Shown: in pieces, positions 1-19,052 of the stretch
Layout: the number at the start of each line of letters is the position of its first letter
Position numbering within the stretch: the stretch's first letter is position 1
Origin: Corallium rubrum
Lineage: Eukaryota > Cnidaria > Anthozoa > Scleralcyonacea > Coralliidae
Length of the DNA: 64,000 nt
Reading direction: 5' to 3'
Assembly: GCA_964035015.1 (NCBI GenBank)
Contig: OZ036002.1
Span: forward strand, 9,162,643 to 9,226,642
Made by a program: the position numbers and the translations under genes
Notes under the pieces: model-generated
The model's database searches: none
What the model was told of the DNA's origin: nothing
The model's input: the letters and a program-made list of their open reading frames with translations, nothing else

Positions 1-108
1 ATTTGGAGTTTCAAGATGACCACCACGCGAGATTGTACTACATCTGTCTCAAATACACGCAGACTAAATGAGATGACGGTTTGGTATGTTTGTTATTTGT
101 TTTTTCAG

Positions 109-6371
<6,263 letters not shown>

Positions 6372-7471
6372 AAAACCTTGGAAGTCTGTTGAAGAAGTTA
6401 TTTAATTATTAAAGTATTTTCCAAGATGTACAAGTACGAGAGATGATATATCGTCCGTACAACAAAGCATTGTAAATTACTCTAAAAACCCCAATGGCCT
6501 CAGAAGAAAAGTGGTTGCGTTGGTAACGACAAGATTACTTCCAAGACCGTTACACGACACCACCCTGAAACCCGATTTGCCTTTCCCACAAAAAGTTGGA
6601 TCTCGTTGTCTAACTAATTGTGACGTTCATATTCATTGCACACACTGAACAAATAACGCGTATGGAATATGTGCACGGTTGTTGCTGGTTTTGAATCACG
6701 TCTTCTTGTGTTGCAGTCGTGCCACTGAATGGAGATTTTGTTAAAGTAACGTAAACGTTAAGATTCGTGTTGTACAGTTAAGAGACTAAAAACGAACTGG
6801 TTTCGCTGGTTCTACGAACTGAATTCATTGCGCGCGAAAATAGTACTTGGTTAAGTGTTATTTCGTTTTAGTAATGGTATTTGATTTCCATGAATCGTGT
6901 CTGTGGCGCAGGCGACCCGGATGGAGCTTTTGTCGAAGTAACATGAACGTAAATACATTCGTATTGTACGGTCAAAGTTGGTTAAACAAACTGTACATTT
7001 TCAAGGGGACATTCATTTATTAGTGTTAGATTTATAGAATGTCGGTTGCGGAGTCGCACGGTACAACTGCAGTACCAGTGTCAAACACTAAGTCTGTAGG
7101 TTCAACCCCACCATAAACTCTGATTCTAGATCCCCCGGGTGGTCAGCGAATCGAGTGGTGTCCAGTAAACTGCAGTCTAGCCAGCCACACTCCCACAAAG
7201 ACCCCTACGTCACTACAGAGTTCTAAATGTTACTATAGTTACTATTGCGTAAAGCATGATAGGAGCTTTTGTGTGGTTAGATAATGGCCTATCAACACTA
7301 CGCTTTTTGTACACGATTGTCGTTTTGGCATATGGGATTGTTTGAATGCGACACAACTCTTGTTTCTGATTAGTGGCAAATGTTGCAAAACACTTTTATA
7401 TACACTTGTGGACCAGATAGATTACATATGTCAGGATGATAATAGTATACAATAGTCGTATCGTTAGATAG

Positions 7472-7790
7472 ACCTTTGTTACCCTGCAAGTCAGAGCCTC
7501 TTTCCGACCTACGCAGGCTTTGGGGGAAAGTGGGCTCTGCCAACAAACTCGATCTTCGCCCCAAGTTTGGGGCGAGTCAATCCGGTTTTAAGCTGGTCTA
7601 ACAAGTTCTAGTTTATGAAGACGCGTAAGCAGGAAAATAGCAAGTTAGAGCCTGGGTCCAAAATAGTATCTTGGCAACCGTTCACGCGTGCTCAAAGTGA
7701 AATATCGAGTTTGTTGGCAGAGCCCACTTTCCCCCGAAGTCTGCGTAGGTCGGAAAGGGGTTCTGATTTGCAGGATAGGCCTTTGTATGC
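7472..7790. mobile_element. Foldback element
   Basis: The stretch around 7490-7560 (CCGACCTACGCAGGCTTT, then GTGGGCTCTGCCAACAAACT) recurs as its reverse complement at 7700-7775. The arms are imperfect. Class is unknown and ends are approximate. Confidence 0.65.
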
Positions 7791-8146
7791 TGGGAAAAAA
7801 CCCCAAAACGCCGTAAGCATGTAAAAGGGAATGTGGTCCACACTCGACAGAAATATTGAATGTTGGAAAAGTGACCTTTTCTTTGTAGTTCTCGGTTTAA
7901 CTAACCACGTGCAAGCTCCAAACGTACTTTCCGCGCTTATTGTGTAAGGTTTACGGGTTAGAGCTTTGAGCCAATTAATATAGAATTAGCTGTATTGTAA
8001 CTTGCAAACGGACAGCAGCAAACTCATTGCTGCTTGATGAAATTAACAGTCTTGAGACTGTTATAGCGTAATCATACAAGAATCTCGCGCTATGGTTTAA
8101 AATTCACCATAATTTTTTCCCGCCAACTTCATATAGCTTGTGTACG

Positions 8147-8413
8147 GCCTGAATATACACTCTGTCATTCAGTCTGTCAGAAGTCGCACGATAGCTTGTC
8201 GAACCCTTGAGATTTGAGAAATAGATTGATTGACCAAATCACAAGCCTGTCTTATGTTAAATATGATTGGTTCCCAGCCGAACTTCGCGAAATCAAATAA
8301 TCCAGTCAAATAGGCCGCTGAAAATCGCATGTGCTTCGGACCAGTCGGAATCTACTTCTAACGTCTGAGGAGCGCAGCGGGGGTTCGCGGACTGAACTGA
8401 AGTGTATATTCAG
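8147..8413. mobile_element. Foldback element with CCTGAATATACACT ends
   Basis: CCTGAATATACACT at 8147 is matched by AGTGTATATTCAGG near 8413, and both ends continue with related CATTCAGTC/GACTGAA sequence. The interior shows no coding capacity. Confidence 0.6.
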
Positions 8414-8429
8414 GTAAAACACAAGCTTA

Positions 8430-8725
8430 ATGCGGTTTTCCACCAGGCGACGTTTGTCGGCCGACTCGACATTTTTCTTTTGTCTTGGCTAATTAATTCC
8501 ACTCGAGAGCTTGCGAGACAAAAGAAGATGTCGCTTCGCGCGACATTTTTCGCCTAGTGGAAAACCACCTTAAAGCCGGTTTTCCACTAGGCGATTTTAT
8601 TCGCGCGAAGCGACTTTCTTTTGTTCGAATTCAATAGATTTCTGATTAGTTCCAGCTCAGAGCTCATGAGACAAAAGAAAAAGTCGCTTCGCGCGAAAAA
8701 AGTCGCCTAGTGGAAAACCGCCTTA
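8430..8725. mobile_element. Two adjacent TTAA-flanked foldback MITEs
   Basis: Two elements of one family abut. Each begins GCGGTTTTCCAC(C/T)AGGCGA or a close variant and ends with the reverse complement (8430-8572 and 8577-8725). TTAA occurs at the left edge, between them and at the right edge, consistent with TTAA target duplication as in piggyBac-type elements (inference). Interior motifs CGCGCGAAGCGAC and GACAAAAGAA are shared by both. Confidence 0.7.
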
Positions 8726-9584
8726 AGATCATACCGTTTAGAATTTCCCCTTCTAAGACTGTTGCGAACACGTCCTGTAGACAAGCTGTGAGATTTTTGC
8801 GCGTGCGTATAAAATATTTCCACCTTAGCTCAGACAGTCGAAACTGTAAATTAGCTTTTACTGCGAGACGCAGGCTTGCTGTCGGAGACATGCCAACCGA
8901 CAATGAGCTCATTGTTGCCTTTGAACTTTAAACCGTCTTATACAGGCAGTTGTATGATTATACTTTCTAAATAAAAACACGTACATATCAAGTATTAAAA
9001 TTGTTTTTCTTTATTCCCAATTTGTTATTCATCTATCTATCTATATTCTATATAAAATACTGTATACAATTTTAAAAATTGTCAGTTACCTATTTGAACC
9101 ATTTAAAAATGCCAAGTAAATGTGTACCTTATTATTCATCGAGCCAATTTATGATTTAGATTCATGGTAAAAACAAAAAACAGTTAGCAGAGACAAATCA
9201 TCGTTGCTCCGGATTGCGTAAACAGATTTTTCGTGTCAGGACCGTCCCCCCCCCCCCAACTTAGTTGTCTTTTAATGTTGTGTTTCGTGCACAACTGATG
9301 AGTCATATTTTTGTGCCCTTTGTGGTGTGCATTTATCGATGTCCTTATTGACTTGTTTTTTAACTTCGTTTAATGAAATAACTGCGGTGTCTTATAATTT
9401 TAATTTTTGGTGCGTCAATAGCTATGTGTGTATACCCAATAAGAATACAAAAATTCCCCCCTTTGATCATGAAAAACTGTGCGCCCGTTGACGTTTTTCT
9501 GCTCTCCAAGGTGTATGTTTTTAGACCGAAAACGTGCATGGGATATCTGAAGTATACTCTTACGATATAGCAACAGCGTTGCAC

Positions 9585-9930
9585 ATAAAGTTGCTACATT
9601 GGTAAGTAAATACATTGTTACTTTTTATACTTTCACATTGTTATTTGTAAACAATATTGCTACATTGCTATGTATGGCAAAGTTGCTTCTTTATGTAGCG
9701 AAGTTGCTACATTAAGTTGCTACATTATGTAACAAAGTTGCAACACTATGTAACAAAGTTGCTACACTGTAACAAAGTTGCTACATTAAGTTGCTACATT
9801 ATGTAACAAAGTTGCTACACTATGTAACAAAGTTGCTACACTATGTAACAAAGTTGCTACATTAAGTTGCTACATTATGTAACAAAGTTACTACATTATA
9901 CTTTGATTAAGTATAGCAAAGTTGCTACAC
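9585..9930. repeat. Minisatellite, ~17-bp unit
   Basis: Repeats of ATGTAACAAAGTTGCTACA with variants, interspersed with TTAAGTTGCTACATT. Nothing coding is seen. Confidence 0.85.
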
Positions 9931-10343
9931 TGATATTGTTACTAATTAGTGACAATATCAACCGAAATTAAATGAATATGATCGCGTATCGAAAGTACAG
10001 GTGCACCTATAAAATAAATTAATTTTCATTCGCTAAATTAATGTGTTAACCTTTTGCGTACCGCAAGTATTTACAATTTATATAATATTTCTTAAAAGGG
10101 ATTTCCATGCATTTTAGAAAGGAATTTGGTGTAAACGAACGAATTTCGCATTCTTGCAATTTTTTGGAAGGAAATTTATTTTCTTCGGCATAAACTTTCT
10201 TCGTTTATTCTGTGACGGCCTACCATTTCTGCGACGCGAAACCTTCGCTTCGTTTGAACCTTCGTCGTCCAGTAATCGTTCGAGTCGGTCTTGATTTTCG
10301 TAGAGTCGGATAGATCCGTGAAATTCCGTGAAACAACTTCTAC

Positions 10344-13300
10344 TCATAGTTTCGACTCTTTAGATTTATAAAGCCTGTCCATAAACTGGTCCACGCCCGC
10401 CATGGACAATGTAGACGCGAAGATTGTCTTCGATTTGAATCTCTCTTCTTCGAACTCTCCATCAGCATCTGTCACCTTCACTTCGATACCGTTGTCGACA
10501 ACTAAGCGACCATAACGTTCTTTGAAACACAACAATATCGGAATACAACCGGCGCAAGCCGCAAACAAACACCAGTTCATCCATATTGTACCTATACGAA
10601 CGGAAAAAAACCCCAAAGAATTTGAAATTCAGAACGTCTTATAACACGACCGCGCAATTTTCACATTGTTTATCTACGTATAAATATAGTGTTTTCAGCT
10701 TGATATTCACCAATTGGAAAGCAGAAGTTTTTAGTGGTTACCTGGCTAAACAAGTACTTGTGACACATGTAACACCGCTGCCAAACGTTTTGCGCCTGCG
10801 CGAAGGTAGGCAATTTGTGCATGGCTTCTTTGTCAACATTGTAACATATTCTGAAATACCCCCTTCGTAATTTTTTCATGCCCCTTTTAAAAACACAAAT
10901 GAATAGTCGAGGCTATGTGCACACGGTAACGTTTTCGAGCGTTTTCGTATTTCAAGTAATGAGTTGATTGTTTTCGATTCCTTTGAGAACAATAAACAAT
11001 ACGAAAACGCTCGGAAACGTTACCGTGTGTACATACTACCAAAATCAGTAGAGTGTCTTTTCCGGAAGAAAAAAGGTTGCCTGGAAGGCGGCCGAACGTG
11101 TATGTTTTGTGAACGTCAACGGCTCAGGAATGCAGCGTGGCGCGTGTGAACGAAATCAACGAATTCTGTTGAACAAGATGTTTTTTGAACGGCGTGTACT
11201 ACAGTATCACATTTATTTTACACTACGTTCAAAATTAACATCTTATTCAACTGAATTCGTCTATTTTGTTGTATTCGTTCACACGCTACGCGGCATTCGC
11301 GGGCCGTCGACGTCATAAAACATAAATGTTTGGCCGCCTTCCAGACAACATTTTTTCTTCCGGAAAAGACACTCCACTGATTTTCGTAGTAGCCTTAGTC
11401 TTCACTGTCTGGTTGTTGTTACCACGGCTAGTTCCCACTTCTCTTGTAATGTTTGCTCTAGCATATTCACGCATTCATAAACGTTTGGCAGCGGATACTT
11501 ACGGCAGCTTGTAGAGCAAAAACAATGTTGTGATACAGCTGTGCTATGTACAAGTTACAGAACGTAAAACAAGGTTCCACGAAAACGTGTTGAAACTTCT
11601 TACCTATGCCTGGAATCATGACAGCCAGTAGAAATACGACCGTCCAGATATTATTAATGAAGGTGAGAACCCCGGTTGTAACGCCTTCTGCTATTGGATA
11701 AGTACACTCGACCGTGAGTTCGTAGAATAGGGGAATAGTGCCACTAATGCTAAATCCCCCGATGATACTGGAAGGATAGAGTGATCCTGAAACGACAAAG
11801 CATAAAAATCATTGGTCTTCAAAAGGTCCGTGGGTCATAGACCACGTCCACACGTATGCGTTTTCATAGCGTTTATATATCGGTCCTCAGGGGAGCAGAA
11901 AACAATGGTTTCACTACCTGAAACAATATGAAAACGCTAGGAAAACGTATACGTGTGGACGTGGCCATAGTTTTCGCGTTTTATTTAAAATTTTACGGCT
12001 CTCTTCATAAAGGTCACCACAATATACTATTGGCTATTTTCCAACAGAGTTGAAGACTGGTGACAGGGATTGTTTGGAAGGACAGATTTCTTGCTTGGTA
12101 GCATAAGCACACAACATATCCACTTGGGTCATTTGCATGTTCACGCAGATGAAAATGATAACCAGACACAGTGCTAAAAAGCGGTGCCTTGTGGCATTCA
12201 AAATATCGCGTTAAAAATGTCGCATCAAAAATATACTATTGATTCCGAACGAACGAACGAACGAACGAACGAACGAACGAACGAACGAACGAACGAACGA
12301 ACGAACGAACGAACGAACGAACGAACGAACGAACGAACGAACGAACGAACGAACGAACGAACGAACGAACGAACGAACGAACGAACGAACGAACGAACGA
12401 ACGAACGAACGAACGAACGAACGAACGAACGAACGAACGAACGAACGAACGAACGAACGAACGAACGAACGAACGAACGAACGAACGAACGAACGAACGA
12501 ACAAACGAACGAACACACGGATATAAAGCGTTTGAAAGTTAGCTGCGCCCGCAAGCCAGCTTTCAGGGCACCGCAATTATCATGATACTCAAGTGAGACT
12601 CTGTCCCACATGCGAGACGTTAAACTCAAAAGCATAGGGGTGTTGTGGTCGGGGTCTGAGAGGTGGAACTTTCTCCCCGGGGGGTTGTGGTTAGGTTTAG
12701 GCCATCGGGGGTTGTGGTTAGGTTTAGGGTCGCTGGGGGGTTGTGGTTAGGTTTATAGGTGGGGGTTGGGGTTAGGGGGTTGGGAATTAGTTTTAAAATT
12801 GACGATTATTGTTAATTCTAGGTCTCCAAACGATCCCAAGAACACCAGCACTCAATACCCTTTACCAGTCTTCAACTCTTTTGGGAAATGGCCAATTAAG
12901 GGACAACTTGAACCTGTTATTTCATAACTCTATATTATAAAATATACGCTATTTTCACGCTTCTGTGTCCACGTACCTTCTGAAAAGGGAATGATACGTA
13001 AACAAAGCAAAGAGAACCACAAGAAAGCAGTCGAAGAACAGACAAATAAGAAAAGTAACAGCGTCTTCATACGGCCTCCAAAATAATCTGAGAATCTAAA
13101 ACCATTTAAAAAAAATGTATGGTTAACGAAAATTCGTTGGTTTTTTTCATCAGTTTTTCGTTTTCTCTACGTTGTTTTTTCCCCCTTAAAAATCAGGAGT
13201 AATCAAATCACTAAATCGATTTCTTTGTCCTCAAAAGACTAAATTTTTTAAATTCAAACTAATTTGTTTGTTTGTTTGATATTTGCAGTTCTAGAAGAAA

Positions 13301-16300
13301 AATGTGGAAATAATGCAAGTGACTACACTGATATACACTGTACCGAAGTGTGTATTCTGCGAGACAAGAAAGGGCTTTTCTTCCAGAAGATACCGGAGGT
13401 GGTGCATGTTTGGCTGTCAGTCAGCATTCACTGTCAAGGTTAGTTAACAGACATACTTGCATGTTAACGCTCTAATCATTGAGCTATCGAGACTCGGATG
13501 GAAAGTTAGTATTTTAGTCCACTTTTCCCGTAATTTTGATCTAATATTACAAATAACCTGCATGCATGTAACAAATTAACAAGTCGAAGCTCAGGTTCTT
13601 TGAGAGCAAATCACATGCTAGTCAAATCTCAAGTTTTTGGAAACAAGTCACAAGTTTCTGAGAAGTCGGAAAATCCATAGTAAATTCAAGTAACCAAAGC
13701 ACTACATTCTTTTTCCTTACCGTCAAAATGGAAATACCTTCCCACCTCTGTCACCTCTGCTGCTGTAGTTTGTTGTGTATTACTGTATTTTTGTAGTCGC
13801 TACAAAAACGTGAGAAAAATCTAGCGATAAAAGTCGTTTATTCTTGATTTATATTTGTTTGTTTGTTAGTATCGATTTGGGAGAAGCATTTGTTATATTA
13901 TGATTAAACTCCATGAAAGCTAAATTATACTTTTTACTCACATTTTTCGACAAAAAAAATTCCATAGTACACAACAAACAGCATAAGTAAAAATGGGAAG
14001 GTATTTCCATTTTGGCTGTAAAAGAAATCTTATTTGTTCGTCCCAAAGTTGTTTTGTTGTAATAAAAATCCGACACCTACCTGGCAAGCATAATTCCAGC
14101 ACCTATGCCAGCGATTGTTGCATAAAATCCAATCCAACCAGCTTGGTTCTATCCAAAGAAAAATACGATAACTAAGTTTAGTTAGGGATAAAAACCTCTG
14201 GCACTCACTCAAAACTGCGAAAATGTTACCCTCACAGAAGAATAAAAAAACAAAAACAAGAGAAAGAACCTCGGGCAGTTGATGTCCCGCTCCACTGATT
14301 ATTTGAACTAAATGGGAGTCTGACTCTGTTTTTTTCATTGGAGGAATACTAATATATCGTCCCGTGATTGGCTACTAAAATATAATCACGTAGAAAGAGC
14401 ATTGTGATTGGTTTATAGCAGGGCGCTCTAAAACACGTGTGTTAAAGTGCTCTGGTTTATAGGCATGATATGGTGAAGATTGTACCAGTTTCAATCCGAC
14501 TTTCCGTGGGTTTTTCTTATCTCTCTTTCCACCTTTGAAACCAGAAAACCATGCAGGCTACAGAGATAGCCGTGTTTGACATTTACCTGTCCAATGTTGA
14601 AACCTTCGAGATTCAAGGCCAAAACTGCACCCCAACCGCTGTAAATTCCTGAAGCAAAAAAACCCCAACATGAGCTGAAAGAGCTGACAAACACTACACC
14701 GCACCGCACCGCACCGCACCGCACCGCACCGCACCGCACCGCACCGCACCGCAATACACTGCACTACACTACACTACACTACACTACACTACACTACACT
14801 ACACTACACTACACTACACTACACTACACTGCATTGCACTGCACTGCACTGCACTGCACTGCACTGCACTGCACTGCACTGCACTGCACTGCACTGCACT
14901 GCACTGCACGGCACTCGGCACGGCACGGCACGGCACGGCACGGCACGGCACGGCACGGCACGGCACGGCACGGCACTGCACTGCACTGCACTGCACTGCG
15001 CTGCGCTGCGCTGCGCTGCGCTGCGCTGCGCTGCGCTGCGCTGCGCTGCGCTGCGCTGCACTGCACTGCACTGCACTGCACTGCACTGCACTGCACTGAA
15101 TCCACAAAACGCTCTATTACGAAAATAGGGGAATGCGGCAATCGAAAGCAAGCAAAATCCACAACCCCTGAAAAATTGGATAAATTCGCAATCTACTGTA
15201 TTTGTTTAAACCGTAAAAAGACATCTGCCGGATTTAGATCCAAGCCATTTTTTGACCAAATCGGACGATCTGCAAATCTATTCACATGCATGCCATCCCC
15301 TAGAACGAGGGGTGTATCACTCCGAAGGTACGAGATTTGGGGGATTTTCAAAATACCATACGAGATTTTTGGGATTTTCTTAAATTCATATTGAAAGATT
15401 TTCAAGGGATTTATCTTTAGAGGTTTTCTGGGACTTAGGATCTGCGAGGTGTACAAATTTTGTAATAGATAAATCCCGAGGACGCGTATAGCATCCGAGG
15501 GCTTTATATCGCATACATCATTACGTCTCGACGTTCGAGGGATTTATCTGACTTATTATTTTACGATTAAGGAGGTTTTCCAACAAAGTTTTGTCTACTT
15601 TGCCAACCTTGGACAAAGATTTTCTTAGTTTTTTCTTCATTTCTTATCTAATTAGTATTCATAGGGCTTTATGCTGTATAAAACCCGCGGTACATCAAAG
15701 AAAACGGACTCAATCGTGAAATAAGTAATAGATAAATCCCAGGACGCGCAACGTCCGAGGGCTTTATATCGCATACATCCCGACGTTCGAGGGATTTATC
15801 TGACTTAATTTATTATTGAGGAGGTTTTCCAACAAAGTTTTGTCTTTTTTTCTACCTTGGACAAAGATTTTCCTAGTTTTTGGTTCATTTCTTTTCTAAT
15901 TAGTATTCAAGGGCTTTATGCGATATAAAGCCCTCGAAAGAACAAAGAAAACCGACTCAATAATAAATTAAAAGAGTGATACACCCCTCGCCCTAGAATA
16001 TAGAATTTAATAGCCACCAGTAGCTAATCCATTCTGTTACCTGTAGTAATACCATAGACCATTGAAAGCGTCCAGAATTGTTTATGTCTTAAGAGCTGTT
16101 TGAATCCAGCAGCAAAGTCTTCTCTCCCGGCTAAAGCTGACAGGCTAGGTGGCGTCGGAGGACGATCAGGAAAGTAGATCAACGTACAAAAGAACAAGAC
16201 AGCAACAAATCCAAATTCTAAAAACGATTTTAGTATAATAATTGATAATTATAATAATTATTAATAATTATAATTATTATTATAATTATTATTTAATTAT

Positions 16301-19014
16301 TATGATACTTACTATAATTATCATTATAATTATTAAAATAATAATAAATGAATTTTCCACTTTAGAAAAGAAACTAGGCAGTTTTAATATTCTTAATTGA
16401 AATATCGTTCTTGTAATCGTCCCCCAAAAAATCCCAAAAGCCTCCACTGTTGTCAAACTGTCTGTGTTCTATATAAAAAAGTAGAGTGCTGGATAGGCAG
16501 TGTTTTATTAGATAGAGCGAAGTGAAAATGTGTCAGTAAACTATACCGAGAATCGTTTTGATAACGAAACATTGACGTTTCGATCAGAGTGAAATGCAAT
16601 CTCGTGGCTCGTACCCAGTAAAATGACGGAAAGTTCCGCTCGATTTTGTTATCAAAACTATTCTCGGCAGTTTACCTGCGCCTTTTTACTTTGCTCTGTG
16701 TTCTATATAGTTTCCCAGAATTTATGGTTGTCACATACCTATGTACAACAATCTCATGATTTCATCTTCACGCTGTTTTAGGAGGTCTTGTTTGGCTGGA
16801 AAAGAAAAGAATATGGTCAAAAAATAATTGAAATACACCACTCAAAGGTAATGTTGAATTTAGAATTAGTATGCGAAATTAGTTTTCAACTCTAAGCGGA
16901 AAGCACATGCGTAAAAACGCGCAAGCTGTTGCAAGTTGACGCTGTTATGACGTGAACTGTGAACAATGTTGTGTTGTCAACTGTAAATAATGTTTTGTCA
17001 ACCGGAAACAATGTTGTGCTGCCAACCGTGAACAATGTTGTGCTGCCAACCGTGAACAATGTTATGCTGCCAACCGTGAACAATGCTGTGGTACCAACCG
17101 TGAACAATGTTGTGCTGTCAACCGTAAACATTGTTGTGCTGTCAACCGTAAACATTGTTGTGCTGTCAACCGTAAACATTGTTGTGCTGTCAACCGTAAA
17201 CATTGTTGTGCTGTCAACCGTAAACATTGTTGTGTTGTCAACCGTAAACATTGTTGTGCTGTCAACCGTAAACACTGTTGTGCTGCCAACCGTGAACAAT
17301 GTTGTGCTGTCAACCGTAAACATTGTTGTGATGTCAACGGTAAACGTTGTTGTGCTGCCAACCGTGAACAACGTTGTGTTGGCAACCATGAGTAATGTTG
17401 TGCTGCCAACTATAAACAATGTTGTGTTGCCAACCGTAAACAATGTTGTGCTGCCAACCGTGAACAATGTTTTATTGCCAATTGTAAACAATGTGCTGTC
17501 AACCCAATGTTGTAAACATTTACCGTGAACATTGTTGTGCTGCCAACCGTGAACAATGTTTTATTGCCAATTGTAAATAATGTGCTGCCAACCGTGAACA
17601 ATGTTTTATTGCCAACTGTAAACAATGTGGTATAATGCCAACCGTAAACAATGTTGTATTGCCAACCCAATGTTGTAAACATTTACCTTGAATAGTCTCG
17701 GTTAAGCTTTCGAAATTAATTCCCGACGTCCTCGCGTAAAGTGCTTTCACTTCCTTCTCTGTGAGTACTTGATACCACACAGCAAGTTCATCATAAGTAG
17801 CAGCCGATACTCTATATTGGTCGTTAGCTCTTCCTAACGTTAATAAAGTGAAGTGATTATCTAGCGTAGATGTCCGAACATATTCCTTTACACTCCCTGC
17901 GAGTGTACCATTCGTATGGACGGTCAATCCCTCGCGTGGAGTCCACGTGAATAGCACGTGCGTCCAAGTATCTGACGGGGCCGCCATGTGTTGCGTCCAC
18001 GCCTTTTCCCCAGTACGTACGCTGACCGCTAAATGGTCACTACCGTTGACGCGTGGAACTTGATAAATGACGAAGCCAGGTTGTCTCTTATCAGAGCCAC
18101 TTGTGCCCAGGAAATACCGCGTCTCGTCCGATGCCTCGTATTTGAGCCACAAGGACACGGTCATTCCGCTGTTACATAAAGTCGGTTTTCCAAGACATGT
18201 GTTTATAACATTACCAAGATTTACATAACCACTCACGCCATCTGTTTGTAATGCAAGGTTGACTTGTCCCGGTACATGGTAGACTTTATTAATAGTATTT
18301 CCCTTCAGGTGACCTTTGGTGTCATAAATATATTGAATGTCACTAGAGGGATGGTTCAGAGTCTGCGTGAGGTTGTCCATTGCCCAGTAGTGAACAGAGT
18401 CTTTGTATAATGTTTCTAAGGTAAACAAAAGAAGATGCATGTATTTGTTAGAGAAATTTGGGAATGGAGTTTCGGGGTGAGGTGATACCAGGGCGATACT
18501 ACTTCTTTGTTTGGTGATGGCGAGGGTTGATGGTGGTGGTGGTGGTAATGATGGTAGTGGTGATGATGGTGGTGGTGGTGGTAATGGTGGTGGTAGTGAT
18601 GACGATGTTGATGGTGGTGGTTGTGGTAATAATGGTGGTGGTGGTGATGATGGTAGTGGTAGTGGTAGTGGTGATGATGGTGGTGATGAAGGTGGTGATG
18701 ATGGTGGTGGTGATGGTGGTGGTAGTAATGATGATGATAATGATAGTGGTGATGATGGTGGTGGTGGTGGTTGTGGTAATGAGGTGGTGGTAATGGTGGT
18801 TGTGGTAATGATGATGATGGTGGTAGTGATGGTGGTGGTGATGGTGGTAATGATGATGGTGGTAGTGGTGGTGGTGGTGATGACGGTTGTGGTAATGATG
18901 ATGATGGTGGTGAAGATGATGGTGGTTGTGGTGATGGTGGTGTTGATGATGATGATGATGATGATGATGTAGTTGGTGATGGTAATGATTGTGGTGTAAT
19001 GATGATGATGATGG

Positions 19015-19052
<38 letters not shown>

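Larger units (their letters stand above)
6372..10343. other. Intergenic region between the converging zinc-finger gene and gene A
   Basis: No gene is recognisable. The region holds an ATTAAA signal near 6409 and foldback elements at about 7472-7790, 8147-8413, 8430-8572 and 8577-8725. It also holds a 9.6-9.9 kb minisatellite and, for gene A on the minus strand, an AATAAA signal at 10175-10180. Short open frames in it coincide with the foldback arms. Confidence 0.7.

Noticed and set aside
10114..10347. Separate small gene (77 codons, basic) next to the gene A stop
   Set aside because: No splice or start context was found. It overlaps the gene A stop and may be decayed 3' sequence.
12650..12790. 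Interstitial telomere
   Set aside because: GGTTAGG motifs occur, but in a longer irregular unit and without a pure telomeric array.
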